64,000 bases of DNA from Kaistella polysaccharea (GCF_020410745.1 NZ_CP084528.1:1674001-1738000); one strand, 5' to 3'; positions 34,828 through 44,413 are shown, counted from the first letter of the stretch. The notes: generated by a model not told the origin, from the sequence alone. Numbers and translations are program-made.

Positions 34828-36276
34828 ATGTCAGAAGAACAGAATTATAGAGGTGGACAAGGACAGGTAATCGAAAGTGAAACTTTTAGAGATTCAGTAG
34901 GAACCATGGAACAGTCTGGTAAGCGAAAATGGGTATTTCCTCGGAAACCCAAAGGTCGCTACACAGACTACCGAACCTTAGTTGCCGTGATTTTACTTGC
35001 ATTCTTTTTCGCCATTCCTTTTATTAAAGTTAATGGCAATCCTCTATTATTAATAAATATACTAGATAGCCAGTTCTTTATTTTTGGACAACCATTCTAT
35101 CCGCAGGATTTCTTTATTTTGGCGATGGGAGCAATTACCTCTATCGTTTTTATTATTCTTTTTACGGTAGTTTTTGGTCGAATTTTTTGCGGCTGGATTT
35201 GTCCTCAGACTATATTTTTGGAAATGATTTTCCGCAAGATCGACTATCTCATCGAAGGTGACCGAAACAAACAGATGAAACTGGATCGTCAGGAATGGAA
35301 TGCCGAAAAAATCTGGAAACGCTCCCTTAAATATTTTATATTTCTTGTAATTTCACTGATCATCACCCACTGGATGTTCATGTATATCGTAGGATATAAA
35401 GAAGTTCTAACCATCATGCAGGAAGGACCTTTTGCGAACTTCTCGAATTTCTTGGTGATGATTATATTCACCGCTGCCTTCTATTTTACCTTTGCTTGGT
35501 TCCGGGAACAGGTTTGTACTTTGGTTTGCCCATACGGTAGGCTTCAGGGAGTTTTAATAGACAAACAAACCATCAATGTTTATTATGATTATAACCGGGG
35601 GGAAAACCGTTCTAAATGGAGAAAAGGCGAAGATCGAGCTGCGGAAGGAAAAGGAGATTGTATCGATTGTAATCAGTGTGTCGTAGTATGTCCGACAGGA
35701 ATTGATATTAGAGATGGTCAGCAGCTGGAATGTGTAAACTGTACCGCTTGTATTGATGCCTGTGATGAAGTTATGGTGAAAGTGGGTCTTCCGAAAGGCC
35801 TCATCCGATATGCAACCGAAGACGAAATAGAAAAAGAAATACCTTTCAAATTCACAAACAGAATGAAAGCCTACTCTGCTGTTTTATTATTAATGGTTGG
35901 TTTTCTAGGATTTCTTTTAAGCAACCGAGGCGTTATGGAAGCAAAGTTTATCAAGCCTGCGGGTTCAACCTATTTTGTACGCGATGGTAACATTACCAAT
36001 ATTTATAATTATACCTTTCTTAATAAATCCACAAAAGATCAAATCGTAACGGTAAAAATCATCGAACCTAATCACGGAAAAGTCACTTTGAGCGGTGAAG
36101 AAAGAATCATGCTGAAGAAGGATCAGATTACAAAAGGTACGGTAAACATCAGTTTTCCAGAAAAAGAAATTCAGCTTTCAAAACAAAAAGTAGAAATTGG
36201 CGTTTACGATACGTCAGGCAAATTACTGGATACCTTTGATACTTATTTCGAAGGTCCATTTAAAATTCAATTTTAA
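34828..36276 (+). CDS. ccoG: cbb3 oxidase accessory protein CcoG
   Basis: A 482-residue membrane iron-sulfur protein. Cysteine motifs: CGWICPQ, CTLVCPYGRLQG, and two ferredoxin-like clusters CIDCNQCVVVCP and CVNCTACIDACD. Several transmembrane helices precede them, and a C-terminal Ig-like periplasmic domain ends it (VTVKIIEPNHGKVTLSGEE). CcoG reduces or handles copper for oxidase assembly in studied species. It is followed by ccoH after 6 bases. Confidence 0.94.
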   Translation: MSEEQNYRGGQGQVIESETFRDSVGTMEQSGKRKWVFPRKPKGRYTDYRTLVAVILLAFFFAIPFIKVNGNPLLLINILDSQFFIFGQPFYPQDFFILAMGAITSIVFIILFTVVFGRIFCGWICPQTIFLEMIFRKIDYLIEGDRNKQMKLDRQEWNAEKIWKRSLKYFIFLVISLIITHWMFMYIVGYKEVLTIMQEGPFANFSNFLVMIIFTAAFYFTFAWFREQVCTLVCPYGRLQGVLIDKQTINVYYDYNRGENRSKWRKGEDRAAEGKGDCIDCNQCVVVCPTGIDIRDGQQLECVNCTACIDACDEVMVKVGLPKGLIRYATEDEIEKEIPFKFTNRMKAYSAVLLLMVGFLGFLLSNRGVMEAKFIKPAGSTYFVRDGNITNIYNYTFLNKSTKDQIVTVKIIEPNHGKVTLSGEERIMLKKDQITKGTVNISFPEKEIQLSKQKVEIGVYDTSGKLLDTFDTYFEGPFKIQF

Positions 36277-36282
36277 TATCAT

Positions 36283-36738
36283 ATGTTCAAAAAATTCACT
36301 TGGGGTCACGGCGTTGCGGTAGCCTTGGGATCATTTATAGCATTCATCTTATTTATGATTTTCATATTTTCGAACGGGCAGCAGAATTCTGAACTCGTTT
36401 CTGATAATTATTATGAAGATGAATTGGTTTACCAACAAGTCATTGATGCAAAGAAAAACGCCGAACAGCTCACCGAAAAACCAACTTTTAAGCAAATTCC
36501 GGCCGGAATTAAAATTTTATTTCCTACTGCAGTATTGCCGGAAACCCGAAAAGTAGATTTTGAACTTTTCCGGACTGACGATGCCAATTTAGATGTAAAA
36601 AAAGAGCTCGCTTTGGATGCATCAAACGCGCTGCTTATTCCGAAGCAAGTAATATCTAAAGGTTCTTATACTTTAAAAATTAAATGGCTGCAAAATAAAA
36701 AGCCTTATCAGGTAGACTACGACGTCTTATGGAATTAG
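36283..36738 (+). CDS. ccoH: FixH/CcoH family protein
   Basis: A 151-residue protein with one N-terminal membrane helix (GVAVALGSFIAFILFMIFIF) and the FixH signature NGQQNSELVSDNYYEDELVYQQVIDAKKNAE, then a periplasmic beta-domain. CcoH is needed for stable cbb3 assembly, together with CcoI. The stop overlaps the following gene by 10 bases, so it is coupled to it. Confidence 0.9.
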   Translation: MFKKFTWGHGVAVALGSFIAFILFMIFIFSNGQQNSELVSDNYYEDELVYQQVIDAKKNAEQLTEKPTFKQIPAGIKILFPTAVLPETRKVDFELFRTDDANLDVKKELALDASNALLIPKQVISKGSYTLKIKWLQNKKPYQVDYDVLWN

Positions 36739-37472
36739 CACTTATTATTTCAGCATTGGGTTTAGGCTTCGCGTCTGGCTTTCACTGCATCGGAATGTGT
36801 GGTCCTATCGCTCTTTCGATGGGTCTTACAAAAAAACAGGCCACTAATTTTTATCTCCAAAATCTCACCTATCAGTTTGGTCGAATTACGACTTATTCTA
36901 TTTTAGGAGCATTTTTAGGAATTATTGGGCAGGGGTTTGAAATGGTTGGTTTTCAACAATATCTTACCATAGCCGTTGGAATACTTCTCATAATAATGGC
37001 TGTTTTTTCTTTTGGTGGAAAAGATTTCGCTTCTAAACTTCCTTTTCTTTCTGCCTTTCTTTTTAAAGTAAAAATGAAATTGTCTAAACTTTTGCAAAAG
37101 GCCGATTATCGCTCACGTTTTGCAACAGGAATTTTAAACGGATTACTACCATGTGGAATGGTATATATGGCTCTAACTGCAAGTTTAGCAGCAGGTGGAA
37201 TCTGGCAAAGTGCGGGATTTATGGCGCTTTTCGGGTTAGGAACTTTACCTTTCATGTTTTTGGTTGTTTTAGTAGGGAATTTAATGACCACTGCGTTACG
37301 AATTAAAATCTTGAAATTCGTGCCGGTGATGATGATTATCCTGGGCGGATTATTTATTCTCCGCGGCATGGAGCTCGGTATTCCTTATGTTTCTCCAAAA
37401 AAAGAATCTATGAAAATTATTCATAACAATTCATCTGATCATCAACAAGGAAATCACGAGACCTGCCACTAA
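36729..37472 (+). CDS. SafE/TauE-like membrane protein, probable metal handling
   Basis: A 247-residue protein with six predicted helices, in the sulfite exporter TauE/SafE and DsbD-transmembrane clan. Cysteine pairs lie in membrane-facing motifs: HCIGMCGPIALS near residue 19 and LLPCGMVYMA. The tail after the last helix is rich in His, Cys and Asn (residues about 233-247, with HH-type pairs and a final CH), suggesting metal binding. Homologues often close cco operons. Copper delivery or reductant transfer is more likely than sulfite export; this is inferred from position. Confidence 0.8.
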   Translation: MELALIISALGLGFASGFHCIGMCGPIALSMGLTKKQATNFYLQNLTYQFGRITTYSILGAFLGIIGQGFEMVGFQQYLTIAVGILLIIMAVFSFGGKDFASKLPFLSAFLFKVKMKLSKLLQKADYRSRFATGILNGLLPCGMVYMALTASLAAGGIWQSAGFMALFGLGTLPFMFLVVLVGNLMTTALRIKILKFVPVMMIILGGLFILRGMELGIPYVSPKKESMKIIHNNSSDHQQGNHETCH

Positions 37473-37548
37473 AATCCTCTTCCCAATTTAACTTAATCTT
37501 CGATTTGGTATCTATTTTGAACGTCAACGAAATAGAAATAAATTCAAA

Positions 37549-38331
37549 ATGATCAAAAAATTTGGACTCTGGATTTCAGCAATATCTTTAGTTGCTCTGC
37601 AATCTTGCTCCGTAAATACCGAAACTACTTATTATAAAGACTCTGCATCAAGCATGGAGTCTAATATTCTTGTTGATAAAGGCATGCTTTCGATGATGAA
37701 TATGATGGGCGGCGATCAAACCAAACCTTCAGCTCTTACCAACCTTTCCACTGAGTGGAAAAGTTTATATGATATTCAAAAAGATGGCGTAGTGACTTTG
37801 AACAAAGATTCTACCAAAGTTTTACAGAAAATGTTTTTAAAATTGAATAAAGACAAAGGTGAAATTTACGGACTTTCTATAAAATACGATAAATTATTAC
37901 CTCAGGAAGTGACCTCTTTATTGCGGCAAAGCAAAGAGTTGAAAAGACTTCCTCTGCAGAATATTGCGAAATGGAACGGCAATACCTTGACAATAGATAC
38001 TGATAAGTTTAATTCCACTTCATTTTTAAGCGCAATAGAAGAGAACGCTGAAGGAAAAGAAATTAAAAATCCAAAAACCAAAAGTGATTCGCTGGAAGTT
38101 TATGGCAGACAAATGGCGCAAAGTGTGATTGGAATGATGAAGATGTTTCCTGTAAACTTCTCCAGCACCATCAAATTTCAAAAGCCCATAAAATCGATTA
38201 CGGGTAAACATGATTTTATCAAACAGATTGATAAGAAGACAATCCAAATAAATGTCCGCAGTAATGAACTTCTTGATGATAAAAATAAACTGGTCGATAA
38301 AGATCAGAAAATAATCATCACCACTGAGTAA
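37549..38331 (+). CDS. Lipoprotein of unknown function
   Basis: A 260-residue protein with lipobox VALQSC (C20), so lipidated and membrane-attached. The mature part has a Met-rich segment (KGMLSMMNMMGGD), then mixed alpha/beta sequence with no recognised motif. Two related-looking acidic/basic stretches suggest a simple soluble domain, about 230 residues. It is separated from the cbb3 set by 76 bases and ends at a strong bidirectional terminator. Confidence 0.75.
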   Translation: MIKKFGLWISAISLVALQSCSVNTETTYYKDSASSMESNILVDKGMLSMMNMMGGDQTKPSALTNLSTEWKSLYDIQKDGVVTLNKDSTKVLQKMFLKLNKDKGEIYGLSIKYDKLLPQEVTSLLRQSKELKRLPLQNIAKWNGNTLTIDTDKFNSTSFLSAIEENAEGKEIKNPKTKSDSLEVYGRQMAQSVIGMMKMFPVNFSSTIKFQKPIKSITGKHDFIKQIDKKTIQINVRSNELLDDKNKLVDKDQKIIITTE

Positions 38332-38335
38332 AGTA

Positions 38336-38363
38336 AAAACCACCGAAAAACCGGTGGTTTTTT
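38336..38363. terminator. Bidirectional terminator between the lipoprotein gene and serS
   Basis: AAAACCACCG (38336-38345) pairs with CGGTGGTTTT (38352-38361) around a 6-base loop. T-runs follow on both strands. Confidence 0.9.
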
Positions 38364-38386
38364 AATAAGTAAGAATTTAAATTCCT

Positions 38387-39655
38387 TTAATTAATTAGAT
38401 CAAATTTAGTGTATTCTACTACTTTCGCGGGAATTTTAATTCCATTTTCAACTTGATTATTTTCTAAAAGCGCCGCCATAATTCGCGGGAGCGCAAGTGC
38501 AGAACCATTAAGGGTATGCACCAACTGCGTTTTCCCTTCACTTTTAAATCTACATTTTAAACGGTTAGCCTGAAAGGTTTCGAAATTAGAAACTGAAGAG
38601 ACTTCCAGCCACTTTTCCTGTGCTGCACTCCAAACTTCAAAATCGTAAGTCATGGCCGACGTAAAACTCATATCACCACCACACAATCTTAAAATACGGT
38701 ACGGAAGTTCTAAATCCTCCAACATCGATTTTACGTGTTCCACCATTTCTTCTAATGCTGCGTAGGAGTTCTCTGGTTTTTCAATGCGTACGATTTCTAC
38801 TTTTTCAAACTGATGCAAGCGATTTAAACCCCGAACGTGTGCACCATAGCTGCCCGCTTCTCTCCTGTAGCATTGTGAGAAAGCAGTATTCTTTAAGGGT
38901 AGATCTTTTTCATCAATAATTACATCACGGTAAATATTTGTCACGGGAACTTCGGCGGTAGGAATCAAATAGAGATTATCTTCTGTTACAAAATACATTT
39001 GACCTTCTTTATCGGGAAGTTGTCCGGTTCCGTAGGCAGAAGCTTCATTTACAACGTGTGGCGGATTCACTTCCGTATAACCGGCATCCACATTTTTATC
39101 TAAAAAATATTGAACCAAAGAACGCTGTAATCTTGCGCCCTTTCCTAAATAAACGGGAAATCCAGCGCCAGCGATTTTTACACCCAATTCAAAATCGATT
39201 AAATTATACTTTTTTGCCAATTCCCAATGCGGAATCGCGCCTTCGCCCAAACCTTCCACATCATGCGATTGATAGATAATTTCATTGTCCTCCGCCGTAC
39301 TTCCGGCTTTCACTTTTTCGTAAGGAATGTTTGGAATCAGGTATAATATTTCTAAAAGTTGAGCTTCAACTTCCTTTAAATTTTGCTGGACTTTTTGCGA
39401 GTTTTCTTTGTATTCCGCAGTTTTAGATTTCGCACTTTCGGCTTCTTCTTTTTTACCTTGACTCATCAGCATACCGATTTCTTTCGAAATCTTTTTCATT
39501 TCTGCTAAATTTTGGTCCAGTTCAAACTGCAATTTTTTTCGGTGATCATCCATAGAGATTGCATCATCGATTAGTGCGGTTTGCTTAAAATTTCGTTTTT
39601 CTAAACCCGCAAGAATGCGGTCTTTATTTTCGCGTAAATAACTAACTTGTAACAT
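38387..39655 (-). CDS. serS: Serine--tRNA ligase
   Basis: A 422-residue class II synthetase charging tRNA-Ser. The N-terminal long coiled-coil arm (residues about 25-105) contacts the tRNA variable arm. Class II motif 2 is FSQCYRREAGSYGAHVRGLNRLHQFEKVEI and motif 3 is HTLNGSALALPRIMAALLENNQ. Normal length; single gene. Confidence 0.96.
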   Translation of the reverse strand: MLQVSYLRENKDRILAGLEKRNFKQTALIDDAISMDDHRKKLQFELDQNLAEMKKISKEIGMLMSQGKKEEAESAKSKTAEYKENSQKVQQNLKEVEAQLLEILYLIPNIPYEKVKAGSTAEDNEIIYQSHDVEGLGEGAIPHWELAKKYNLIDFELGVKIAGAGFPVYLGKGARLQRSLVQYFLDKNVDAGYTEVNPPHVVNEASAYGTGQLPDKEGQMYFVTEDNLYLIPTAEVPVTNIYRDVIIDEKDLPLKNTAFSQCYRREAGSYGAHVRGLNRLHQFEKVEIVRIEKPENSYAALEEMVEHVKSMLEDLELPYRILRLCGGDMSFTSAMTYDFEVWSAAQEKWLEVSSVSNFETFQANRLKCRFKSEGKTQLVHTLNGSALALPRIMAALLENNQVENGIKIPAKVVEYTKFDLIN

Positions 39656-39719
39656 AAGATAAAAAATGTTGAATTCTTAATTCACGGAAAAACCCCTGAA
39701 TAAGTGGCAAATTTAAGAA

Positions 39720-40217
39720 TTATTTAGAGATTTCTACCACATTAAGAAGGGCATCGGTTTTTGTAAACTTCAGGACGTTGTTATACCAAATTTTAGAAAC
39801 CTGGAAAAGTTCTGGTGAAGACTGATATTGAATTTTCATTGTATCGTTTGTCACCATTTTCGTAGAATCATTGATTTTCTTGGTCAAAGTGAGCGCTAGT
39901 TTAGATTCATATATTTTGAAATTTGAAGTGGAATCAACGATGATTCTTCTGGCCTCTGCAACATATTCCAGGTAATTCACAGTATCCTCATTTTTCTTGA
40001 GAGACACGTTGATAGGCGCATTGTCGGTAAGTCCGTAAACATCGTTAATTTTAATTTCTGTGTAAGAACCGGGCAGTTTAGAATTCAATAAATCCTGACC
40101 TGCAGAATCGATGTACAGCTGAATTACCTGATCAATCTGCTGAATATCTTCCCCATCATTTCGGCAGGATATGAAAGCAAAAAGGCCCATCATCAATATA
40201 AAAAAGACATTTCTCAT
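39720..40217 (-). CDS. Lipoprotein of unknown function
   Basis: A 165-residue protein with lipobox FAFISC (C19 of the chosen start). The mature part is mostly beta-type and polar with no known motif. ATG 40217 was chosen; the longer GTG start at 40223 lies at the edge of the -7 promoter element. It lies downstream of the flippase gene with 15 bases between them but has its own promoter. Confidence 0.7.
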   Translation of the reverse strand: MRNVFFILMMGLFAFISCRNDGEDIQQIDQVIQLYIDSAGQDLLNSKLPGSYTEIKINDVYGLTDNAPINVSLKKNEDTVNYLEYVAEARRIIVDSTSNFKIYESKLALTLTKKINDSTKMVTNDTMKIQYQSSPELFQVSKIWYNNVLKFTKTDALLNVVEISK

Positions 40218-40222
40218 GACCA

Positions 40223-40230
40223 CAAAGATA
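40223..40230 (-). promoter_or_regulatory. -7 promoter element abutting the lipoprotein gene
   Basis: The minus strand reads TATCTTTG, matching TAnnTTTG, 5 bases before the ATG at 40217. Confidence 0.5.
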
Positions 40231-40232
40231 AA

Positions 40233-41483
40233 TTATTTTAAATCTTTCCAATAAAGATAAAAGCTAAAAGTAAGAAGAAGTCCGCTGATCACCATACTGA
40301 GCGTTAAACTAATTGCCATGCCCATCACTCCCATTCTTCCAACAAAAATAAAAGAAAAACTAAATAATAGGAGCAGGGTTATAAATGAGATAATGGTATT
40401 CGTTTTCATTCTTCCTACCGCTGAAAGCAAATTGCCATAGAGATTTCTCAGCAACATATTAAAGCAGAATCCGGCGAGTAAAATGATAAATATGGTAGAA
40501 TTTCCACTGTATTTTATACTAAAAAATAAAGATAAAATTTCCGAGCGAAATATAAAACCTACGATTAAAATAGTGGCAGTTATCGGAATGAAAATTTTAT
40601 AATAATTGGCGATGTAATTTTTAAGAAATTTTTTATCACGATAGTTTTTCGCAAGAAGAGGAAAATCACTTTGCATAAAGGTAAGAGACAAGAAAGTGAT
40701 ATTTGCGGGAATGAGGATTGCCACTTTATAATTTGCCACCGCAACAGCATTCATTAGAAAGCTGAGAAGTAATACATCGGCAGAAAAAAGCGTATCGGAT
40801 AAAAGTGCTGTGCCGGCAGAATAAAGCCCATATTTTCGCATTTCTTTACTATTCATGGAATGTGGCTCCGATTTTAAATGAGAATAAAGATCTCGCCGAA
40901 ACCAGAACAATGCTATAAAAGGCGTTACCGCTATGGCAATGAGATACCCTTTTAAACCAAAAAAATAGGTCAAGAAGAGTAATAAAAATAAGCCCACCAA
41001 ATTAACGGTATTGGTCAATTGTGAAAAACGAAGATTATTTCCAAAAACCCGAGCTTCCGATTGCAAATGATTAAAGAAATAAAAACCAATTAATCTGATT
41101 GTAAAAAAAATAAAAAGAAGAACAATGTCCTCATATTTTTCAATGTAAACGAAAGCAACTGCCAAAAAAATAAAACTCAGAAAGAGTTGCTTATAAAAAC
41201 CTTCTTTCAATAAAAATTTTGAAAGCATCATTTTATTTTCGACTTTGGCTTGCAACGATCCATATCGCAGTAAACTTTGTTGACTCCCAAAACCACTAAA
41301 TGGCAAGAAAATCGCGAAAACCGACGCAACAATACTGATCATTCCAAATTCATTTTCCGGTAAAAATCTTATAATCAATAGCGATCCAACAAATGCACAA
41401 ATTTTCGCAATTAAAAGCGACAAAAAAACATGCTGCCCTTTATTTTTAAAAAAATCAGTGATAAAAATTCTGAGACTTTCCAT
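40233..41483 (-). CDS. Oligosaccharide flippase (Wzx/MATE-like)
   Basis: A 416-residue integral membrane protein with about 12 hydrophobic helices, of the polysaccharide_synt/Wzx-type flippase family. Seen at the start: LLIAKICAFVGSLLIIRFLPENEFGMISIVASVFAIFLPFSGFG, the usual N-terminal pattern. It moves lipid-linked glycan across the inner membrane. It is 2 bases downstream of the asparagine-synthase homologue and in the same direction as a glycosyltransferase, so a small surface-glycan cluster is indicated. Confidence 0.83.
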   Translation of the reverse strand: MESLRIFITDFFKNKGQHVFLSLLIAKICAFVGSLLIIRFLPENEFGMISIVASVFAIFLPFSGFGSQQSLLRYGSLQAKVENKMMLSKFLLKEGFYKQLFLSFIFLAVAFVYIEKYEDIVLLFIFFTIRLIGFYFFNHLQSEARVFGNNLRFSQLTNTVNLVGLFLLLFLTYFFGLKGYLIAIAVTPFIALFWFRRDLYSHLKSEPHSMNSKEMRKYGLYSAGTALLSDTLFSADVLLLSFLMNAVAVANYKVAILIPANITFLSLTFMQSDFPLLAKNYRDKKFLKNYIANYYKIFIPITATILIVGFIFRSEILSLFFSIKYSGNSTIFIILLAGFCFNMLLRNLYGNLLSAVGRMKTNTIISFITLLLLFSFSFIFVGRMGVMGMAISLTLSMVISGLLLTFSFYLYWKDLK

Positions 41484-41485
41484 TT

Positions 41486-43132
41486 CTAAAAAAATAATTT
41501 AAAAATTGCCAAAATATTAATTGCCTGAGATTTGGAACTAAAATCATTAGAAGAAAAAAGATCTTTTATATCGCTTTCCAATTCATGATATCCACTCAAT
41601 CTGTAAATATTTTGCTCGTAATATCGCGAATAATATTCCTGAATTTCCTTCTGTGATTCAAAATAAAACTGGTAAGGGTACATGCTTGAACTGGCTGGAG
41701 TTTTTAAAATTTTCTCATTCAATATTTTAAATCCGCGTTTGATAATTTGATCGCCCACCTTTGTTTTCCAGTGCGCATCTGGTTTCAGAAGTGTTCGTTC
41801 CCATCGGTATTTTGTTGCCTCTTTGCAATGTTTATTGATCCATTCGATATAAAACTGATGGTTATATTTCCAAGTTTCAGGCAGGGAAATTGCCATTTTT
41901 AGAAAATCTTTCGTCATAAAAGGAGAAGTCTGATAGGCCTTTTGTTGCAAAACATGAGCGCCAAGAACCGTACGATTGTAGGCCACATTCCGTAGAAGAA
42001 ACAGTTCTTCGGTTTCGTACCGTTTCATCATGTCATCCAAAGAATCTTTAATATAAGGAAGAAATTTCTGGTTCTCAACAATTTTAAAATATGAAGGTTT
42101 TTTTGGAAAAGGTTCCGTATTAAATCCACCCAAAACTCCGTCACCAATTTGTCCACTGTGAAACAAGGCAAAATTCTCATATTGTAAATGATCCATGGCA
42201 TGCTGCACGTGGATCGCACCCGTGTATAAAACCATTCCTTCCGAGACAGCTGCTAATTCGTCAATTTTTTTTAAAAATAATCCGCCATCTAAGGGAATAA
42301 ATTCATAATGAATATTATTATCGTGCGCAATCTTCTCTGAAATGGTATGATCGAAATAACCCGATTGCGAAAAACACAGCGCATTTTCAGGTCGGTGTTT
42401 ATTTTTTAAAGCATAAAACATCGCCACGCGACTGTCTAAACCTCCACTTAAAAGAGCTAAGTGATTCTTTCCTAATTCTGTATCTTTCTCATATTCTAAA
42501 AGTACTGATGATTGAAAAACTTCATGAATCAAATCAATTGCTTTATTCTTCTCGCCCTTAAATGTACCTACTTCTGACAAATTAAAATATTCCTTTTCGG
42601 TCACAGAAATTTCTGAAATATCAATCTCAAGAAAATGGCCATCCAAAAGTTTTTTTACATTTTTTACGGGCGTTTTATCTTCCGGCATATTCGTAAAACA
42701 CAACATCTGATAAATCGATTCTACATCTGGCTCTGCTTTTATATCATAATCATTGAGTGCAGCCGTAAGTCTTTTTAAGTCGCTATCGACGAAAATTATA
42801 TCATTAACTAAAGTATAGAAAACTCTTTGCGTAGAAGTAATATTGGTAAAAACGAAAAGCTTGTTTCGAACTTTATCAAAAATAAATCCGCGGTATTCGC
42901 CTTCAAAAAGTGTAATAATTTGTTCCTTCTTTAAACGATAAAGTTCCCAGATAAATGTTTCAAAATCTGTTAAGGCATGTTCCTGAAGGAGTTTCCGCTT
43001 ATTTAAAAGTACGCCTTCTAAAAGAAAATCAAATCTTTCCGATCTAAAGTACACATCATCATATTCCTCTGCTAAAAAAGAATGTGCGTTTACATGCTGC
43101 AAATTGATGGTAATCGAAAACCCTTTCTTCAT
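41486..43132 (-). CDS. Asparagine-synthase-like amidotransferase homologue without Cys2
   Basis: A 548-residue protein. The C-terminal half has the asparagine-synthase ATP-pyrophosphatase loop LLSGGLDSRVAMF (SGGLDS at 229-234). The N-terminal half has a glutaminase-like beta-fold, but it begins MKKGFSIT: the catalytic Cys2 of class II amidotransferases (MCG) is missing, so glutamine hydrolysis is unlikely. Homologues in surface-glycan clusters may transfer ammonia to sugar carboxylates; this is inference. It lies between the glycosyltransferase and flippase genes. Confidence 0.8.
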   Translation of the reverse strand: MKKGFSITINLQHVNAHSFLAEEYDDVYFRSERFDFLLEGVLLNKRKLLQEHALTDFETFIWELYRLKKEQIITLFEGEYRGFIFDKVRNKLFVFTNITSTQRVFYTLVNDIIFVDSDLKRLTAALNDYDIKAEPDVESIYQMLCFTNMPEDKTPVKNVKKLLDGHFLEIDISEISVTEKEYFNLSEVGTFKGEKNKAIDLIHEVFQSSVLLEYEKDTELGKNHLALLSGGLDSRVAMFYALKNKHRPENALCFSQSGYFDHTISEKIAHDNNIHYEFIPLDGGLFLKKIDELAAVSEGMVLYTGAIHVQHAMDHLQYENFALFHSGQIGDGVLGGFNTEPFPKKPSYFKIVENQKFLPYIKDSLDDMMKRYETEELFLLRNVAYNRTVLGAHVLQQKAYQTSPFMTKDFLKMAISLPETWKYNHQFYIEWINKHCKEATKYRWERTLLKPDAHWKTKVGDQIIKRGFKILNEKILKTPASSSMYPYQFYFESQKEIQEYYSRYYEQNIYRLSGYHELESDIKDLFSSNDFSSKSQAINILAIFKLFF

Positions 43133-43192
43133 TAAAGTTATACTAATTCACGGAACCTTAAATTTAATTATAATTCTTCCAGTTTTAGACGG

Positions 43193-44314
43193 TTAGCGTA
43201 AAACTTTCTGATAAATTTCATCAAATTTCCGCGAGATAGTTTCCATTGAAAAGTGATGGTTTACAAATTCGTGTAACGTGTGAGGTTCATCAAAATCAAT
43301 TTGTTCCAGAAGCACATCTTTCATTGCATTATACAGTTCAATTTCGCATTTGGAAATGAGAATCCCATTCCTTTCGTTTATAATTTCTGGGATTCCGCCT
43401 ACTTTTGTAGCAATTGCGGGCGTTCCTGCCGATAAGGTTTCCAACAGAACGCAGGGGAAATTTTCGTAATCACTGAAAAGAATAAAACAGTTGCTGCTTC
43501 TCATTTTGTAAGCAACTTCTTCAGATTTCAAGGTCGGGAAAGTCTTAATATAATCACCGGCTTTGTGATTCAGAATTATTTTGTTTAAAATTTCAATATC
43601 GCCATCGCCGCCGATGTGCAATTCAAAATTATCAAATTCGCTTCTCAGTTTTACAGCTACATCAATAATCTTTTCCGGATTTTTAATTGAAATTAAATTC
43701 GAAATGTGAAGAAATTTAAACTCGTCCGCAGAATGTCTTTTAACATGAAACAGTTCAGTATTGACCACATTTTCAATGACTTGAAAATTCGTTTGCAAAC
43801 CCAATTTCCTTAAATCGGTTAACAGATAATTGCTAACCGGCAAAATGTAGGAAGCATGTCTCGCAATTTCTCTTGTAATACGCAAACCGAGTTTGGAAAG
43901 CTGGTGTTCATTTATTTTTAAAAAGCCCGACCAGTGCTCGCTCACGACGAAAGGTATTTTAAACTTCCGTTTGAGATACACGGCAAAAAGCATTGAATTA
44001 CGCAAAATATTCGCGTGAACTAAATCTGGTTTCTGCATTCTTCGAAAGCCTTTTTTATAGCTTCTCATTCGACGGTAGAAATTCAGCGCGGGATTTGAGG
44101 TCTTTCTATAATAGACAATTAATGTTCTGATTCCATTTATAATTTGCTCCTCAAAGACAAAAGATTTCTTTTGATCAGGATCGCCGATGGCGTGTAAAAT
44201 TTCAACATCATTTCGAAGAAAAGCAGCTTCTGCGTGTCTTTGCACAAAATTTCCGTTTGTAGGCTCCAGCTTATTGGGAAACCAAGAAGAAATAAAGAGT
44301 ATTTTGTACCGCAT
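43193..44314 (-). CDS. Glycosyltransferase family 4 protein
   Basis: A 373-residue GT-B fold enzyme. N-terminal acceptor domain begins ILFISSWFPNKLEPTNGNFVQRHAEA. The C-terminal nucleotide-sugar domain has the EX7E motif ENFPCVLLETLSAGTPAIATKVGGIPEII. It likely transfers a sugar in a surface-glycan pathway with the two downstream genes; donor and acceptor are unknown. A 60-base gap separates it from the next gene. Confidence 0.87.
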   Translation of the reverse strand: MRYKILFISSWFPNKLEPTNGNFVQRHAEAAFLRNDVEILHAIGDPDQKKSFVFEEQIINGIRTLIVYYRKTSNPALNFYRRMRSYKKGFRRMQKPDLVHANILRNSMLFAVYLKRKFKIPFVVSEHWSGFLKINEHQLSKLGLRITREIARHASYILPVSNYLLTDLRKLGLQTNFQVIENVVNTELFHVKRHSADEFKFLHISNLISIKNPEKIIDVAVKLRSEFDNFELHIGGDGDIEILNKIILNHKAGDYIKTFPTLKSEEVAYKMRSSNCFILFSDYENFPCVLLETLSAGTPAIATKVGGIPEIINERNGILISKCEIELYNAMKDVLLEQIDFDEPHTLHEFVNHHFSMETISRKFDEIYQKVLR

Positions 44315-44357
44315 AACAAATGTTAGTACGTAAATTTACGCAATTAAATGCACAAAG

Positions 44358-44390
44358 AAAACCCTTTAATGCATTTAAGTTAAAGGGTTT
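44358..44390 (-). terminator. Terminator downstream of the 163-residue protein gene
   Basis: AAACCCTTTAA and TTAAAGGGTTT (44380-44390) pair over 11 bases around a loop of about 10. On the minus strand it follows the gene ending at 44414. The T-run is short. Confidence 0.6.
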
Positions 44391-44413
44391 ACCGTAATTT
44401 TTATCATAAAATT

